From Pseudomonas sichuanensis (GTDB lineage: Bacteria > Pseudomonadota > Gammaproteobacteria > Pseudomonadales > Pseudomonadaceae): a stretch of 64,000 nt of DNA. Shown here piece by piece: positions 1 through 7,964 of the stretch (position 1 is its first letter; each line of letters begins with the position of its first letter). The stretch is from positions 1-64,000 of the forward strand of contig NZ_QKVM01000016.1 of NCBI RefSeq assembly GCF_003231305.1. The letters are read 5' to 3'. A program made the translations under genes and the position numbers. The notes under the pieces are model-generated. The model saw only the letters and a list, made by a program, of their open reading frames with translations. It did not search any database and had not been told where the DNA came from.

Positions 1-930
1 GCGCAGATCGTGGAAGTGCAGGTCTTCCACGCCAACCATCTTGCATGCCCTGGACCAGGCCGTGCCGATTGAATCTGTGTTGTAAGGGAAGATCTCAGCG
101 CACTGACGCGGCATGCTTTGCACAATCGCCCACGCCTCATCCGGTAGATGGCACCACACATCGTTGCCGATCTTCTGCCCAGGGTTCTTCATGTCTCGCA
201 CCTTCACCGCCTGGCGGTGCTCATCCAGATCCTCCCACAAGATGCGCGCGATCTCATCCATACGGCGCGTCGAGAAGATGGCAAACGCCACGACCTTGGG
301 CATGTGAATGACGGTTGGGCGACGTGCCAGCATCTCGAAAAAATGCTCAAGCACCTTGTCGAGCTCTTCGAGGGTTGGCCGACGATCCCGCTCCCGGCTT
401 TTCATGTTGTAACCGAGACGCTTCAACACAAGGCGCGCGTCGGGCATGGCTTGAGGGTTGACCACGTACTCCCACGCCGCCCTGGCCAGCGACAACACTG
501 AGCCTAGGTGAGCCAGATCATTGCCGGCTGTCTGCGGCTTGATACCGCCGCCTTCAGGGCTCATACGCCATAGGGCGTAGTCCACCAGCACCTGCTGAGA
601 GATGTCGGAGTCAACCACCTCGCCGAGGTAACTGTTCTTGATAGCCAGCAGGGTCTGCCGCTTAGTCTTGCCCAAGGGCCGGGCTTTCTCGGCCTCCACC
701 AGGTAGCGATCGATCATGTCCTTGACCGCGTGCCCACCCCGGTTGGCCCGCTCGATCGCGCCAGGCTCTGCCAACTCGGTCTCTCGTCGCTTCGCCCAGG
801 CTTGAGCCGCCTGCTTGCGGGCGAATGTCTGGGACTCTTGGTAGACTAGGACACCCTTTTTCTTGAGGCGGATCTGGACGGTATAGCTGACCGTTCCATC
901 GGCCTTTTTCCTTGCTCTGATCGTTGCCAT
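1..930 (-). CDS. Tyrosine site-specific integrase, C-terminus cut by the window edge
   Basis: Reading inward from the start codon at 930 there are 310 open codons running off the left edge. Residues 1-60 form a basic, arm-binding-like N-terminus, residues about 65-180 resemble a SAM-like core-binding domain, and the catalytic domain follows. The first catalytic arginine box is visible as FSTRRMDEIARILWEDLD (R223, E226), and the HxxR box HDLR (H307, R310) is the last thing in the window. The nucleophilic tyrosine should lie about 30-40 residues further left and is not seen. The gene points away from dusA, which begins 105 bp from its start. Integrases in this position belong to the described family of elements that insert at the 5' end of dusA, so this probably marks one end of an integrated island or prophage. 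Integrase identity is secure; the type of element is not. Confidence 0.92.
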   Translation of the reverse strand, partial: MATIRARKKADGTVSYTVQIRLKKKGVLVYQESQTFARKQAAQAWAKRRETELAEPGAIERANRGGHAVKDMIDRYLVEAEKARPLGKTKRQTLLAIKNSYLGEVVDSDISQQVLVDYALWRMSPEGGGIKPQTAGNDLAHLGSVLSLARAAWEYVVNPQAMPDARLVLKRLGYNMKSRERDRRPTLEELDKVLEHFFEMLARRPTVIHMPKVVAFAIFSTRRMDEIARILWEDLDEHRQAVKVRDMKNPGQKIGNDVWCHLPDEAWAIVQSMPRQCAEIFPYNTDSIGTAWSRACKMVGVEDLHFHDLR

Positions 931-937
931 GATTTCC

Positions 938-1018
938 GGTGGTACAAGCCTGGTTGGCGGTGGTACATCGTACCACTGTCACTCCAAAAACGTCCCAAAA
1001 CCGCGAAAAATGGTACAA
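938..1018. promoter_or_regulatory. TGGTACA repeat cluster at the integrase/dusA junction
   Basis: The 7-mer TGGTACA occurs at 940-946, 961-967 and 1011-1017. The copies at 940 and 1011 extend to TGGTACAAG. The middle copy forms an inverted repeat TGGTAC-ATC-GTACCA at 961-975. Clusters like this beside an integrase start are candidates for arm-type integrase or excisionase sites, or for an autoregulatory operator. The function is inferred; the repeats are seen directly. Confidence 0.5.
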
Positions 1019-1034
1019 GAATGTGTAGACCAGA

Positions 1035-2045
1035 ATGCCCCTAGAAACTGCCTCAAAGCCACAAACCACGCGCCCTGAGCCGTCCCGCCGCTTCAGCGTT
1101 GCACCGATGATGGACTGGACGGACCGCCACTGCCGGTTCTTCCTGCGCCTGCTGTCGAAAAACGCCCTGCTGTACACCGAAATGGTCACCACCGGCGCGC
1201 TGCTGCACAACGACGCCCAGCGCTTCCTGCGCCACGACGTCTCCGAGCACCCGCTGGCCCTGCAACTGGGCGGCAGCGTGCCGGCGGACCTGGCGGCCTG
1301 TGCGCGGCTGGCCGAGCAGGCGGGTTATGACGAGGTCAACCTCAACGTCGGCTGCCCCAGCGACCGGGTGCAGAACAACATGATCGGCGCCTGCCTGATG
1401 GGCCACCCGGCGCTGGTGGGCGATTGCGTCAAGGCCATGCAGGATGCGGTCGATATTCCGGTGACGGTCAAGCACCGCATCGGCATCAACGGCCGCGACA
1501 GCTATGCCGAGCTGTGCGACTTCGTTGGCCAGGTGCGCGATGCCGGCTGTCGCAGCTTCACCGTGCATGCGCGCATCGCCATTCTTGAAGGGCTGTCGCC
1601 CAAGGAGAACCGCGAGATCCCGCCGCTGCGCTATGACGTGGCGGCGCAGTTGAAAGCGGACTTCCCGGACCTGGAACTGGTGCTCAACGGTGGCATCAAG
1701 ACCCTCGAAGAGTGCCGCACGCACCTGCAGATCTTCGATGGGGTAATGCTGGGGCGCGAGGCGTATCACAACCCGTACCTGCTGGCCGAGGTCGACCAAC
1801 AGTTGTTTGGCAGCGAGGCGCCGGTGGTGAGCCGCAGCGAGGCGATGGAGCGGCTGCGGCCTTATATCGTCGCGCACATGGAAAGCGGTGGTGCGATGCA
1901 CCATATCACCCGGCATATTCTCGGGCTGGGCCAGGGGTTCCCGGGGGCGCGGCGCTTCCGGCAGTTGCTGTCGGCCGACATTCACAAGACCGACACGCCG
2001 CTGGCGGTGCTGGACCAGGCGGCGGAGTTGTTGCAGGGGCGGTGA
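1035..2045 (+). CDS. dusA: tRNA-dihydrouridine(20/20a) synthase DusA
   Basis: This FMN enzyme reduces uridine to dihydrouridine in the tRNA D-loop with NADPH. The 336-residue product has the family hallmarks APMMDWTDRHCRFF (residues 23-36) and NVGCPSDRVQNN with the catalytic Cys107, followed by VTVKHRIGI and the C-terminal VLNGGIK phosphate-binding loop. Length is normal for DusA. The first ~18 residues (MPLETASKPQ...) are the variable part, and conservation begins at RRFSVAPMMDWTD. The integrase lies immediately upstream in the opposite direction, so if an element sits here it has replaced the native upstream region and the gene may now depend on a promoter supplied by the element. The coding frame is intact. 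Confidence 0.96.
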   Translation: MPLETASKPQTTRPEPSRRFSVAPMMDWTDRHCRFFLRLLSKNALLYTEMVTTGALLHNDAQRFLRHDVSEHPLALQLGGSVPADLAACARLAEQAGYDEVNLNVGCPSDRVQNNMIGACLMGHPALVGDCVKAMQDAVDIPVTVKHRIGINGRDSYAELCDFVGQVRDAGCRSFTVHARIAILEGLSPKENREIPPLRYDVAAQLKADFPDLELVLNGGIKTLEECRTHLQIFDGVMLGREAYHNPYLLAEVDQQLFGSEAPVVSRSEAMERLRPYIVAHMESGGAMHHITRHILGLGQGFPGARRFRQLLSADIHKTDTPLAVLDQAAELLQGR

Positions 2046-2070
2046 GGCTGCCGTGGCCAAGTGAGGCAAC

Positions 2071-2209
2071 CATTGCCTTTGTGCTGCGCACGATAGCGCC
2101 GGGAAGCACCCGTCGACTTTCGACTCGAATCGTTACCTTCGGCATATCCCCGGGCTGGCCTCGGGGCTGCTGCGCAGCCCATCGCGGGGCAAGCCCGCTC
2201 CCACGCAGA
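2071..2209. repeat. Composite intergenic repeat, copy 1
   Basis: This ~137-bp unit is repeated with about 85-90 percent identity at 2310-2446. It runs from TTTGTGCTGCG through GATAGCGCCGGGAA, a CTTCGGCATATCCCCGGGCTGG segment, a GGGGCTGCTGCGCAGCCC hairpin and ends in a REP palindrome (2181-2205). It fills the spacer after dusA; no gene is seen in 2046-2509. Confidence 0.8.
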
Positions 2210-2220
2210 CGCCGGGGGCC

Positions 2221-2294
2221 CTGTGGGAGCGGGTTTACCCGCAAATGCGTCGGCAACTTCACGACCGCCTTCGCGGGTGAACCCGCTCCCACAG
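2221..2294. repeat. REP pair in inverted orientation
   Basis: Two head-to-head REP palindromes, CTGTGGGAGCGGGTTTACCC... at 2221-2243 and its inverse at 2271-2294, lie between the two copies of the composite repeat. Together they can fold into one long stem-loop. No coding potential is seen. Confidence 0.85.
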
Positions 2295-2309
2295 CTCAGG
2301 TGTGCTGTC

Positions 2310-2446
2310 CATTGGCTTTGTGCTGCGTGCGATAGCGCCGGGAACCTCCGGTCAGCTTGCGACTCGAATCGTCACCTTCGGCATATCCCCGGGCTGGCCC
2401 CGGGGCTGCTGCGCAGCCCTTCGCGGCGCAAGGCCGCTCCTACACG
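2310..2446. repeat. Composite intergenic repeat, copy 2
   Basis: Second copy of the unit at 2071-2209. It ends in a diverged REP (GCGGCGCAAGGCCGCTCC, around 2423-2440). The segment from GATAGCGCCGGGAA to the GGGGCTGCTGCGCAGCCC hairpin is nearly identical to copy 1. It lies 64 bp before the tal start. Confidence 0.8.
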
Positions 2447-2509
2447 GGGCCTTGAGCGGGCGTGAGGGCTCGGGTAATGTCGAGTCATTGCACAGGACAG
2501 AGCACGCCC

Positions 2510-3436
2510 ATGACCTCCAAGCTGGAACAACTCAAGCAGTTCACCACCGTGGTCGCCGACACCGGGGACCTGGACGCCATCACCCGGCTCAAACCGGTCG
2601 ATGCCACCACCAACCCGTCGCTGCTGCTCAAGGCCGCGGCCATCCCGGGTTACGCCGACCTGCTGAAAAAGGTCAAGGCCGAGGCCAAGGGCAATGTCGA
2701 CCTGGCCTGCGACACCTTCGCCGTGGCGGTGGGCGCGGGTATTTTGAAAGCCATTCCTGGGCGGATCTCCACTGAAGTGGATGCGCGCCTGTCGTTCGAC
2801 GAGCCGGCACTGCTGAAAAAGGCCCGCCTGCTGATCGAGCTGTACGAAGCCTCCGGCGTTTCCCGCGACCGCGTGCTGATCAAGCTGGCCTCCACCTGGG
2901 AGGGCATCCGCGCCGCCGAGAAGCTCGAGAAGGAAGGCATCCAGACCAACCTCACCCTGCTGTTCTCCTTCGCCCAGGCCCAGGCCTGCGCCGATGCCGG
3001 CGTGTTCCTGATCTCGCCGTTCGTGGGGCGCATCTACGACTGGTACAAGAAGAGCACCGGCAAGGACTATGTGGGCGCCGAAGATCCGGGCGTGCAGTCG
3101 GTCACGCGCATCTACGACTACTACAAGACCAACGGCTACAACACCGTGGTGATGGGCGCGAGCTTCCGCAATATCGGCCAGATCGAGCAACTGGCCGGCT
3201 GCGATCGCCTGACCATCAGCCCAGAGCTGCTGCAGCAGCTGTCGGACGACCAGGGCGAGCTGCCGCGCATTCTCAAACCGGGCAATGCCGGCGAAGCCAA
3301 GCAGCTGTTGAACGAAAGCCAGTTCCGCTGGGCGATGAACGAGGACGCCATGGCCACCGAGAAACTGGCCGAGGGCATCCGCCAGTTCGCCCGCGATCAG
3401 GAGAAGCTCGAGAAGCTGATGGCAGAAAAGGCCTGA
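2510..3436 (+). CDS. tal: Transaldolase
   Basis: Transaldolase B-type enzyme of the non-oxidative pentose phosphate pathway, moving a dihydroxyacetone unit between sedoheptulose-7-P and glyceraldehyde-3-P. The 308 residues match the usual TalB length. Visible are [10 protein letters not shown] (31-40), the Schiff-base lysine K125 in [13 protein letters not shown], and the [19 protein letters not shown] strand. The start at 2510 ([10 protein letters not shown]) is chosen because homologues begin there; an upstream in-frame ATG at 2477 would add 11 unconserved residues. A rho-independent-type hairpin follows at 3457. The gene stands alone between two REP-bearing spacers. Confidence 0.96.
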   Translation: MTSKLEQLKQFTTVVADTGDLDAITRLKPVDATTNPSLLLKAAAIPGYADLLKKVKAEAKGNVDLACDTFAVAVGAGILKAIPGRISTEVDARLSFDEPALLKKARLLIELYEASGVSRDRVLIKLASTWEGIRAAEKLEKEGIQTNLTLLFSFAQAQACADAGVFLISPFVGRIYDWYKKSTGKDYVGAEDPGVQSVTRIYDYYKTNGYNTVVMGASFRNIGQIEQLAGCDRLTISPELLQQLSDDQGELPRILKPGNAGEAKQLLNESQFRWAMNEDAMATEKLAEGIRQFARDQEKLEKLMAEKA

Positions 3437-3456
3437 TACATATCGGGTTTGCCAAT

Positions 3457-3496
3457 CGGGCGGGAAGTGCGCAGCATTTTCCGCCCGCTTTGTTTT
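3457..3496 (+). terminator. Terminator after tal
   Basis: A 7-bp GC stem (CGGGCGG at 3457-3463 paired with CCGCCCG at 3481-3487) is followed by CTTTGTTTT. It lies 21 bp after the tal stop. Confidence 0.7.
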
Positions 3497-3512
3497 ACCA
3501 CCCTGCATCAAG

Positions 3513-3595
3513 GGCCTCTTCGCGGGGCAAGCCCGCTCCTACAGGATCAGTCCTGTGCTGTAACTGTAGGAGCGGGCTTGCCCCGCGAAGAGGCC
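3513..3595. repeat. REP pair, perfect 32-bp inverted repeat
   Basis: Arms at 3513-3544 and 3564-3595 are exact inverse copies, each containing GCGGGGCAAGCCCGCTCC with CTCTT on the outer side. The right arm ends 24 bp before the PhoD-like gene start. Confidence 0.9.
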
Positions 3596-3619
3596 AGCTA
3601 AGCCCCCAGAGCCGTCTCG

Positions 3620-5482
3620 ATGACCTCCCGCGCCCCATTGCCCCTTGTTCTTGCCGGCCCGGTACTGCGCCGCCTCGAACCCCAACGCCTGGCCATCTGG
3701 CTGGTCGGCTCGCAACCGCTGCAGCTCGAATTCATGCTCGGCTACCCGGGCATCACCCCTAGCCTGCACTGCACCACCCTCGCGGTCGGCGCACGGGCAT
3801 TCGTACACTTGCTGGACATCCATTTCGACCGGGCGCTGCCCTGCGACATCGCGCTTGAATACGACCTGCTGATCAACGGCCAGGGCATCGGCGACTGGGC
3901 GCCACACCTGCTCTACCCCGGCACCACCCGGCCAGATCTCGTGCTGCGCGAGCGCCTCGACCAGGTGCTCCACGGTTCATGCCGCAAGCCGCACCACCCG
4001 GCGGCCGACGGCCTGCTATGCGCCGACCGCCTGCTGGCCGCCTGCACCCAGCCGCAACAACGCCCCGCCGTGCTGTTGATGACCGGCGACCAGGTGTACG
4101 CCGATGACGTCGCCGGCCCCATGCTGCGGGCCGTCCATGAGCTCATCGAGCGCCTGGAGCTGTTCGACGAGCCCCTGGAGGGCGCCGTGGTCGACAGCGG
4201 CGCGGCGCTCTACCGCCACCCGGCCTGCTACTACCACCGCGCCGACCTGCTGCCAGCCCAGCAGGGCAACGAAACCCTGCGCGAGCGCTTCTTCGGTGGC
4301 AAGCGCAAGCCGATCTTCTCGTCCAGCAATGCCGACAACCACCTGGTGACCTTCGCCGAGGTGATGGCCATGTACCTGCTGGTGTGGTCGCCGACGCCGT
4401 GGGCGCTGGTACGGATGGACATGCCGGCGGATCTCAGTGAGCAACGCCAGGCGCGCTACCGGCACGAACTGCCGCTGATCGAAGCGTTCGCCGATGGCCT
4501 GGGCCAGGTGGCGCGGGTCATGGCCCACCTGCCCTGCCTGATGATCTTCGACGACCACGACATCACCGATGACTGGAACCTCTCGGCGCAGTGGGAACAG
4601 ACCGCCTATGGCCACCCGTTCTCGCGGCGCATCATCGGCAACGCGCTGCTCGGCTACCTGCTGTGCCAGGGCTGGGGCAACGACCCGGATGCCTGCGCGC
4701 CGCTGATCGAGCAGTGCCAACGCTTTGCTCGGCAGTGCACCTCCCAGGATGAACTGATCGGCGAGCTGCTGCGCTTCCAGGGTTGGCAATATGAGCTGCC
4801 CAGCAACCCGCCGCTGCTGGTGCTGGACACCCGCACCCGCCGCTGGCGCAGCGAAGGCAACCTGGGCAAACCGTCCGGCCTGCTCGACTGGGAAGCGCTG
4901 TGCGAACTGCAGCAGGCGCTGATCGACCACCGTTCGGCGGTGATCGTCTCGCCGGCGCCGATTTTCGGGGTCAAGCTGATCGAAACCGTGCAGCGGGTTT
5001 TCAGTGCGCTGGGCTACCCGCTGCTGGTGGATGCCGAGAACTGGATGGCCCACCGCGGCGCGGCACAGGTGATCCTCAACATCTTCCGCCACTCGCGCAC
5101 GCCGGGGCATTACGTGGTGCTGTCGGGCGACGTGCACTACTCGTTCGTCTATGAAGTGCTGATCCGCCACCGCCAGCGCAGCCCGCACCTGTGGCAGGTG
5201 ACCAGCAGCGGCATCAAGAACGAATTCCCCCGGCGCCTGCTGGATGTGCTCGACCGGCTCAACCGCTGGCTGTATTCACCGCGCTCGCCGCTCAACTGGT
5301 TCACCAAGCGCCGGGAGATGGAGGTGGTGCCACGGGTGCCCAGCCACAGCAAGGCCGGTGAGCGGCTGTGGAACAGCGCGGGGCTGGGGCAGGTGTTTTT
5401 CGATGAGCAGGGGCGGCCAGAGCGGGTGTATCAGCTCAATGCCGATGGGGCGGCAGCGACGGAGTTTGTGCGGCGGGAGTGA
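3620..5482 (+). CDS. PhoD-like metallophosphatase family protein
   Basis: A 620-residue protein with the metal-site motifs of PhoD-type alkaline phosphatase/phosphodiesterases: MTGDQVYADD (155-163), FDDHDITDDWN (310-320) and LSGDVHYSF (501-509). These are the Asp, His and Asn ligands of a dinuclear metallophosphoesterase centre. Unlike secreted PhoD it shows no Tat or Sec signal at the N-terminus (MTSRAPLPLVLAGPVLRRLE), so it is probably cytoplasmic. The N-terminal ~140 residues look like an added beta-rich domain. The substrate cannot be read from the sequence. It stands alone between two REP pairs; the ATG at 3620 has no strong ribosome-binding site. Confidence 0.8.
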   Translation: MTSRAPLPLVLAGPVLRRLEPQRLAIWLVGSQPLQLEFMLGYPGITPSLHCTTLAVGARAFVHLLDIHFDRALPCDIALEYDLLINGQGIGDWAPHLLYPGTTRPDLVLRERLDQVLHGSCRKPHHPAADGLLCADRLLAACTQPQQRPAVLLMTGDQVYADDVAGPMLRAVHELIERLELFDEPLEGAVVDSGAALYRHPACYYHRADLLPAQQGNETLRERFFGGKRKPIFSSSNADNHLVTFAEVMAMYLLVWSPTPWALVRMDMPADLSEQRQARYRHELPLIEAFADGLGQVARVMAHLPCLMIFDDHDITDDWNLSAQWEQTAYGHPFSRRIIGNALLGYLLCQGWGNDPDACAPLIEQCQRFARQCTSQDELIGELLRFQGWQYELPSNPPLLVLDTRTRRWRSEGNLGKPSGLLDWEALCELQQALIDHRSAVIVSPAPIFGVKLIETVQRVFSALGYPLLVDAENWMAHRGAAQVILNIFRHSRTPGHYVVLSGDVHYSFVYEVLIRHRQRSPHLWQVTSSGIKNEFPRRLLDVLDRLNRWLYSPRSPLNWFTKRREMEVVPRVPSHSKAGERLWNSAGLGQVFFDEQGRPERVYQLNADGAAATEFVRRE

Positions 5483-5513
5483 ACGGCTGGAGGTTTTGCG
5501 GCTGTTTTGCCGG

Positions 5514-5585
5514 CCTCTTCGCGGCTAAAGCCGCTCCCACAGGGATTTCGCTGTTCCTGTGGGAGCGGCTTTAGCCGCGAAGAGG
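5514..5585. repeat. REP pair between convergent genes
   Basis: Arms at 5514-5543 and 5556-5585 are exact 30-bp inverse copies with core GCGGCTAAAGCCGCTCCCAC, a variant of the common REP here. It sits between the converging PhoD-like gene and hsbA and could serve both as a transcription end. Confidence 0.9.
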
Positions 5586-5602
5586 TTTGTGCAGGCGCTG
5601 GA

Positions 5603-6085
5603 TCAGGAACGTTCGAGCGCGCTCACCAGGTCGTGGAACGCCTCGCGGTTGGAGTCGTTAAGCCCCATGAGGATCTTGTGCGCCTCCAGCACCTTGGAAC
5701 GTACCACGTCTTCGCTCTGGTCCTGCGACGGCAGGTCGGTCAGGCACTCGGGGCATGGCACCGGGCGGTCGACGATGTTGAACACCTGGTCGAAGCCCAT
5801 GGACTGCAACAGGCGCGAGATGTCCGGGTTGGTGGTGACCACGGTCGGCAGCAGGCCGATTTTCTGCCGCGACAGGATCGACAGCTTGGCCAACAGGCCC
5901 AGCGTGGTGCTGTCGATGCTTTCGGTTTCGGTCAGGTCGATGACGATGGCCGAGAAGTTCAACGCAGTGAAAATCTTCTCGATCGTCGCATCCAGCGCCG
6001 AACACAGGGTCAGGCGCACTTCACCGACAAATTTCAGAACGAAGGTGCCGCTCTGTTCGGCGAACTGGATTCTACCGGTACTCAT
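5603..6085 (-). CDS. hsbA: STAS-domain anti-anti-sigma factor, HsbA type
   Basis: This 160-residue protein has an N-terminal STAS domain (about 1-100) with the switch region IDLTETESIDSTTLGLL; Ser56 occupies the position of the phosphorylated serine described for P. aeruginosa HsbA. The C-terminal ~60 residues (CPECLTDL onward) extend beyond a minimal STAS protein, as in that family. In P. aeruginosa the phosphorylation state of HsbA is set by the HsbR regulator and decides whether it binds the anti-sigma factor FlgM or a diguanylate cyclase. Its ATG overlaps the hsbR stop by 4 bp (ATGA), so the two are translationally coupled. Partner assignment is by homology. Confidence 0.85.
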   Translation of the reverse strand: MSTGRIQFAEQSGTFVLKFVGEVRLTLCSALDATIEKIFTALNFSAIVIDLTETESIDSTTLGLLAKLSILSRQKIGLLPTVVTTNPDISRLLQSMGFDQVFNIVDRPVPCPECLTDLPSQDQSEDVVRSKVLEAHKILMGLNDSNREAFHDLVSALERS

Positions 6086-7266
6086 TCAAGGTTCCTGCTC
6101 AACACCAATAGGGCGATATCATCCGGCATCTCCCCAAGCGTAGCCAATTCGAATCGTTGGCGCAGCCCCTCCAGGCTACCCCCCGCTTCCTTGACGATTT
6201 CCGGCAAGGTCGCTTCCTTATCTTTGAGTGTGCCCCCTGGCAAAAGGTCCAGAATGCCATCGGACATGAGCGTGAGGCTGAACTGCGGTGGCAGCTCCAG
6301 CACCAGGTCCTGGTAACTGGCCTCTTCGAACAGCCCCACCGGCAGGCCGCGGCCCTCCAGGTAGCGGACTTCACCCGGGGTGTACAGCACCGGCAACGGC
6401 AAATGGCCGCCGACGCTGTAGGTGAGCAGGCCGGTTTCCTCGTCGATGACGCCACCGACCATGGTCACATGCTTGCCCAGCTTGCAGTTGATCAGCCCGC
6501 GGTTGATGTGGCTGAGCACTTCCGAAGGCTTGAATTCACGCACCTTGCTGCCGCGCTTGAATTCGAACAGCAAACGCGTGGTCATGAACTTGAGCAGCAC
6601 GGTGACGAACGCCGACGACGCACCATGGCCGGAAACGTCTGCCAGGTAGAACGCAATGCGCCGTTCATCCACGCGGAAGTAGTCGGCAAAGTCGCCCGAC
6701 AGGTACAGCGACGGGATGATTTGGTGCTCGAAGGTGTATTCGCCGGCAACCCAAGGGTTCTCGGGCAGCATGTTCATCTGCACCTGGCGCCCGGCGGTCT
6801 GGTCTTCCTGCAGCAGGTGCAGGCTGGCCTCGAGCTCGCGGTTGGCGGCTTCGAGCTTGTCGCGGTAGCGCTGGTTCTCCAGCACCAGGCGCGAGCGGTC
6901 GAGCGCGCGGCGCACCGAGTGCTCGAGCACGGCGAGGTCTTCAAGCGGCTTGATCAGGTAATCGGCGGCGCCCAGGCGCAAGGCCTCGACCGCGTCGCTC
7001 ATGACACCGGCACCGGACACCACGATCACCGGCAACTGCGGCGCGCGCTCGCTGATCTGGCGGATCAGTTCGAGGCCGCCCATCTGCGGCATGCGCAGAT
7101 CGCAGATCACGAGGTCGGGCTGGTGTTCTTCGAAGACCTGAAGGCCCTGCTGGCCGTTCCCGGCCTGGAGGACGCTGAAGCCACTGTCTTCCAGATAGGC
7201 GGCGAGGCTGGCACGGACCACATCGTCGTCATCGATAATCAGCAGCGTTGCACTGGTTTTCTGCAT
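6082..7266 (-). CDS. hsbR: Response regulator with PP2C/SpoIIE phosphatase output, HsbR type
   Basis: Receiver domain at residues 1-125 (acidic patch IIDDDD, phospho-acceptor Asp56 in LVICDLRMP, KPLED lysine), then a coiled linker (about 130-175) and a PP2C-like phosphatase domain (about 190-390) with FADYFRVDERR, LADVSGHGASSAFV and a terminal DDIALLVL. In P. aeruginosa the orthologue dephosphorylates and phosphorylates HsbA to tune biofilm and motility. The start at 7266 (MQKTSATLLIIDDDD) is chosen because the receiver fold begins at once and the product is 394 residues, as in orthologues; the 27 residues upstream are not conserved in style. hsbA follows with a 4-bp overlap. Confidence 0.88.
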   Translation of the reverse strand: MQKTSATLLIIDDDDVVRASLAAYLEDSGFSVLQAGNGQQGLQVFEEHQPDLVICDLRMPQMGGLELIRQISERAPQLPVIVVSGAGVMSDAVEALRLGAADYLIKPLEDLAVLEHSVRRALDRSRLVLENQRYRDKLEAANRELEASLHLLQEDQTAGRQVQMNMLPENPWVAGEYTFEHQIIPSLYLSGDFADYFRVDERRIAFYLADVSGHGASSAFVTVLLKFMTTRLLFEFKRGSKVREFKPSEVLSHINRGLINCKLGKHVTMVGGVIDEETGLLTYSVGGHLPLPVLYTPGEVRYLEGRGLPVGLFEEASYQDLVLELPPQFSLTLMSDGILDLLPGGTLKDKEATLPEIVKEAGGSLEGLRQRFELATLGEMPDDIALLVLSRNLE

Positions 7267-7640
7267 GTGGGCGAACGGCGCCGATTTGGGTTGGCGTAGC
7301 GGGCGTCGGCAAGCCGACGCAAAGCTACTGGAATACTGTGTGATCACTCACTCTCTGAGTTGTAGGACAAGAAAACTCGCCCGGCAAATAGCAGTGGTGC
7401 CCTGTAAGGCGCAGACGGTACTCCCATCCGCCGGGCGTTTCAAGCATGCAAGGGTCGAGTGCTGCGCAGTAATCACTCGTGGTTATTAAGGGCTCTGTTT
7501 CGCAGACTGATATGCATATCCGCAGGCCCTGCAGACGCTGCTGGCCTGCCGTGCAACTGAAGATTGCCGATGCAATTTGCCTGGACGTATGATCGGCCCT
7601 ACAGCCTGCACAGCGGCGCAACCGATGGAAAGGACCGAGC
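7267..7640. other. Non-coding spacer between divergent hsbR and PilZ gene
   Basis: No credible gene is seen in these 374 bp. An 8-bp hairpin (GCGTCGGC-AA-GCCGACGC, 7303-7320) falls in the probable 5' leader of hsbR. A plausible sigma-70 promoter for the PilZ gene is listed separately. The rest shows no clear structure. Confidence 0.6.
7564..7593 (+). promoter_or_regulatory. Possible sigma-70 promoter of the PilZ gene
   Basis: TTGCCG (7564-7569), an 18-bp spacer, then TATGAT (7588-7593). The start codon is 47 bp downstream. This is motif matching only. Confidence 0.35.
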
Positions 7641-7940
7641 ATGCACCTGACGCCCGACAGCCACAGTGAAAAACGCGATTTCATTCGCATGCGCATCGAC
7701 ACCGAGGTCAGCCTGCTGCATGAGGGCCAGGTAATTGCCGCCGTCTGCCTGGACCTGTCCAGCAGCGGGATGCAAGTGCAGGCGCCACAGCGCTTCCAGG
7801 TGGGCGACCGCGTCGAGGTACGCATCGACTCCGACCACCCTGCCCTCAAGGGCCTGCATGCCAGCACCGAAGTGGTATGGATCGCCGACCAGCCGGGGGG
7901 TGTGCAGAAGTTCGGGCTGCGCATCCTGGCGATGCACTGA
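7641..7940 (+). CDS. PilZ domain protein (single domain)
   Basis: A 99-residue protein that is essentially one PilZ domain. The c-di-GMP-binding signature is complete: the RxxxR motif in KRDFIRMRI (R12-R16) and DxSxxG in LDLSSSGM. It is probably a cytoplasmic c-di-GMP receptor acting on an unidentified partner. It is divergent from hsbR-hsbA, whose homologues feed into c-di-GMP output in P. aeruginosa, so a functional link is possible but not shown. The start follows GGAAAGGACCGAGC, an acceptable ribosome-binding site. Confidence 0.9.
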   Translation: MHLTPDSHSEKRDFIRMRIDTEVSLLHEGQVIAAVCLDLSSSGMQVQAPQRFQVGDRVEVRIDSDHPALKGLHASTEVVWIADQPGGVQKFGLRILAMH

Positions 7941-7964
7941 AGGGGTGGCCCAATCGAATGCCAC

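Noticed and set aside
662..1210. 182-residue minus-strand ORF overlapping the integrase and dusA
   Set aside because: It is a shifted frame of the integrase in its second half and antisense to dusA in its first; the true integrase frame runs from 930 to the edge.
1053..2069. 338-residue ORF antisense to dusA
   Set aside because: GC-rich Pseudomonas genes commonly leave an open antisense frame; its composition (Q, A, R, H rich) is typical of a shadow.
2071..2446. Possible CRISPR array
   Set aside because: Only two long, dissimilar-length repeats with REP palindromes; no regular short spacers and no cas genes in the window.
7541..7560. Sigma-54 site (TGGC...TGC) upstream of the PilZ gene
   Set aside because: Spacing between GG and GC is two bases too short.
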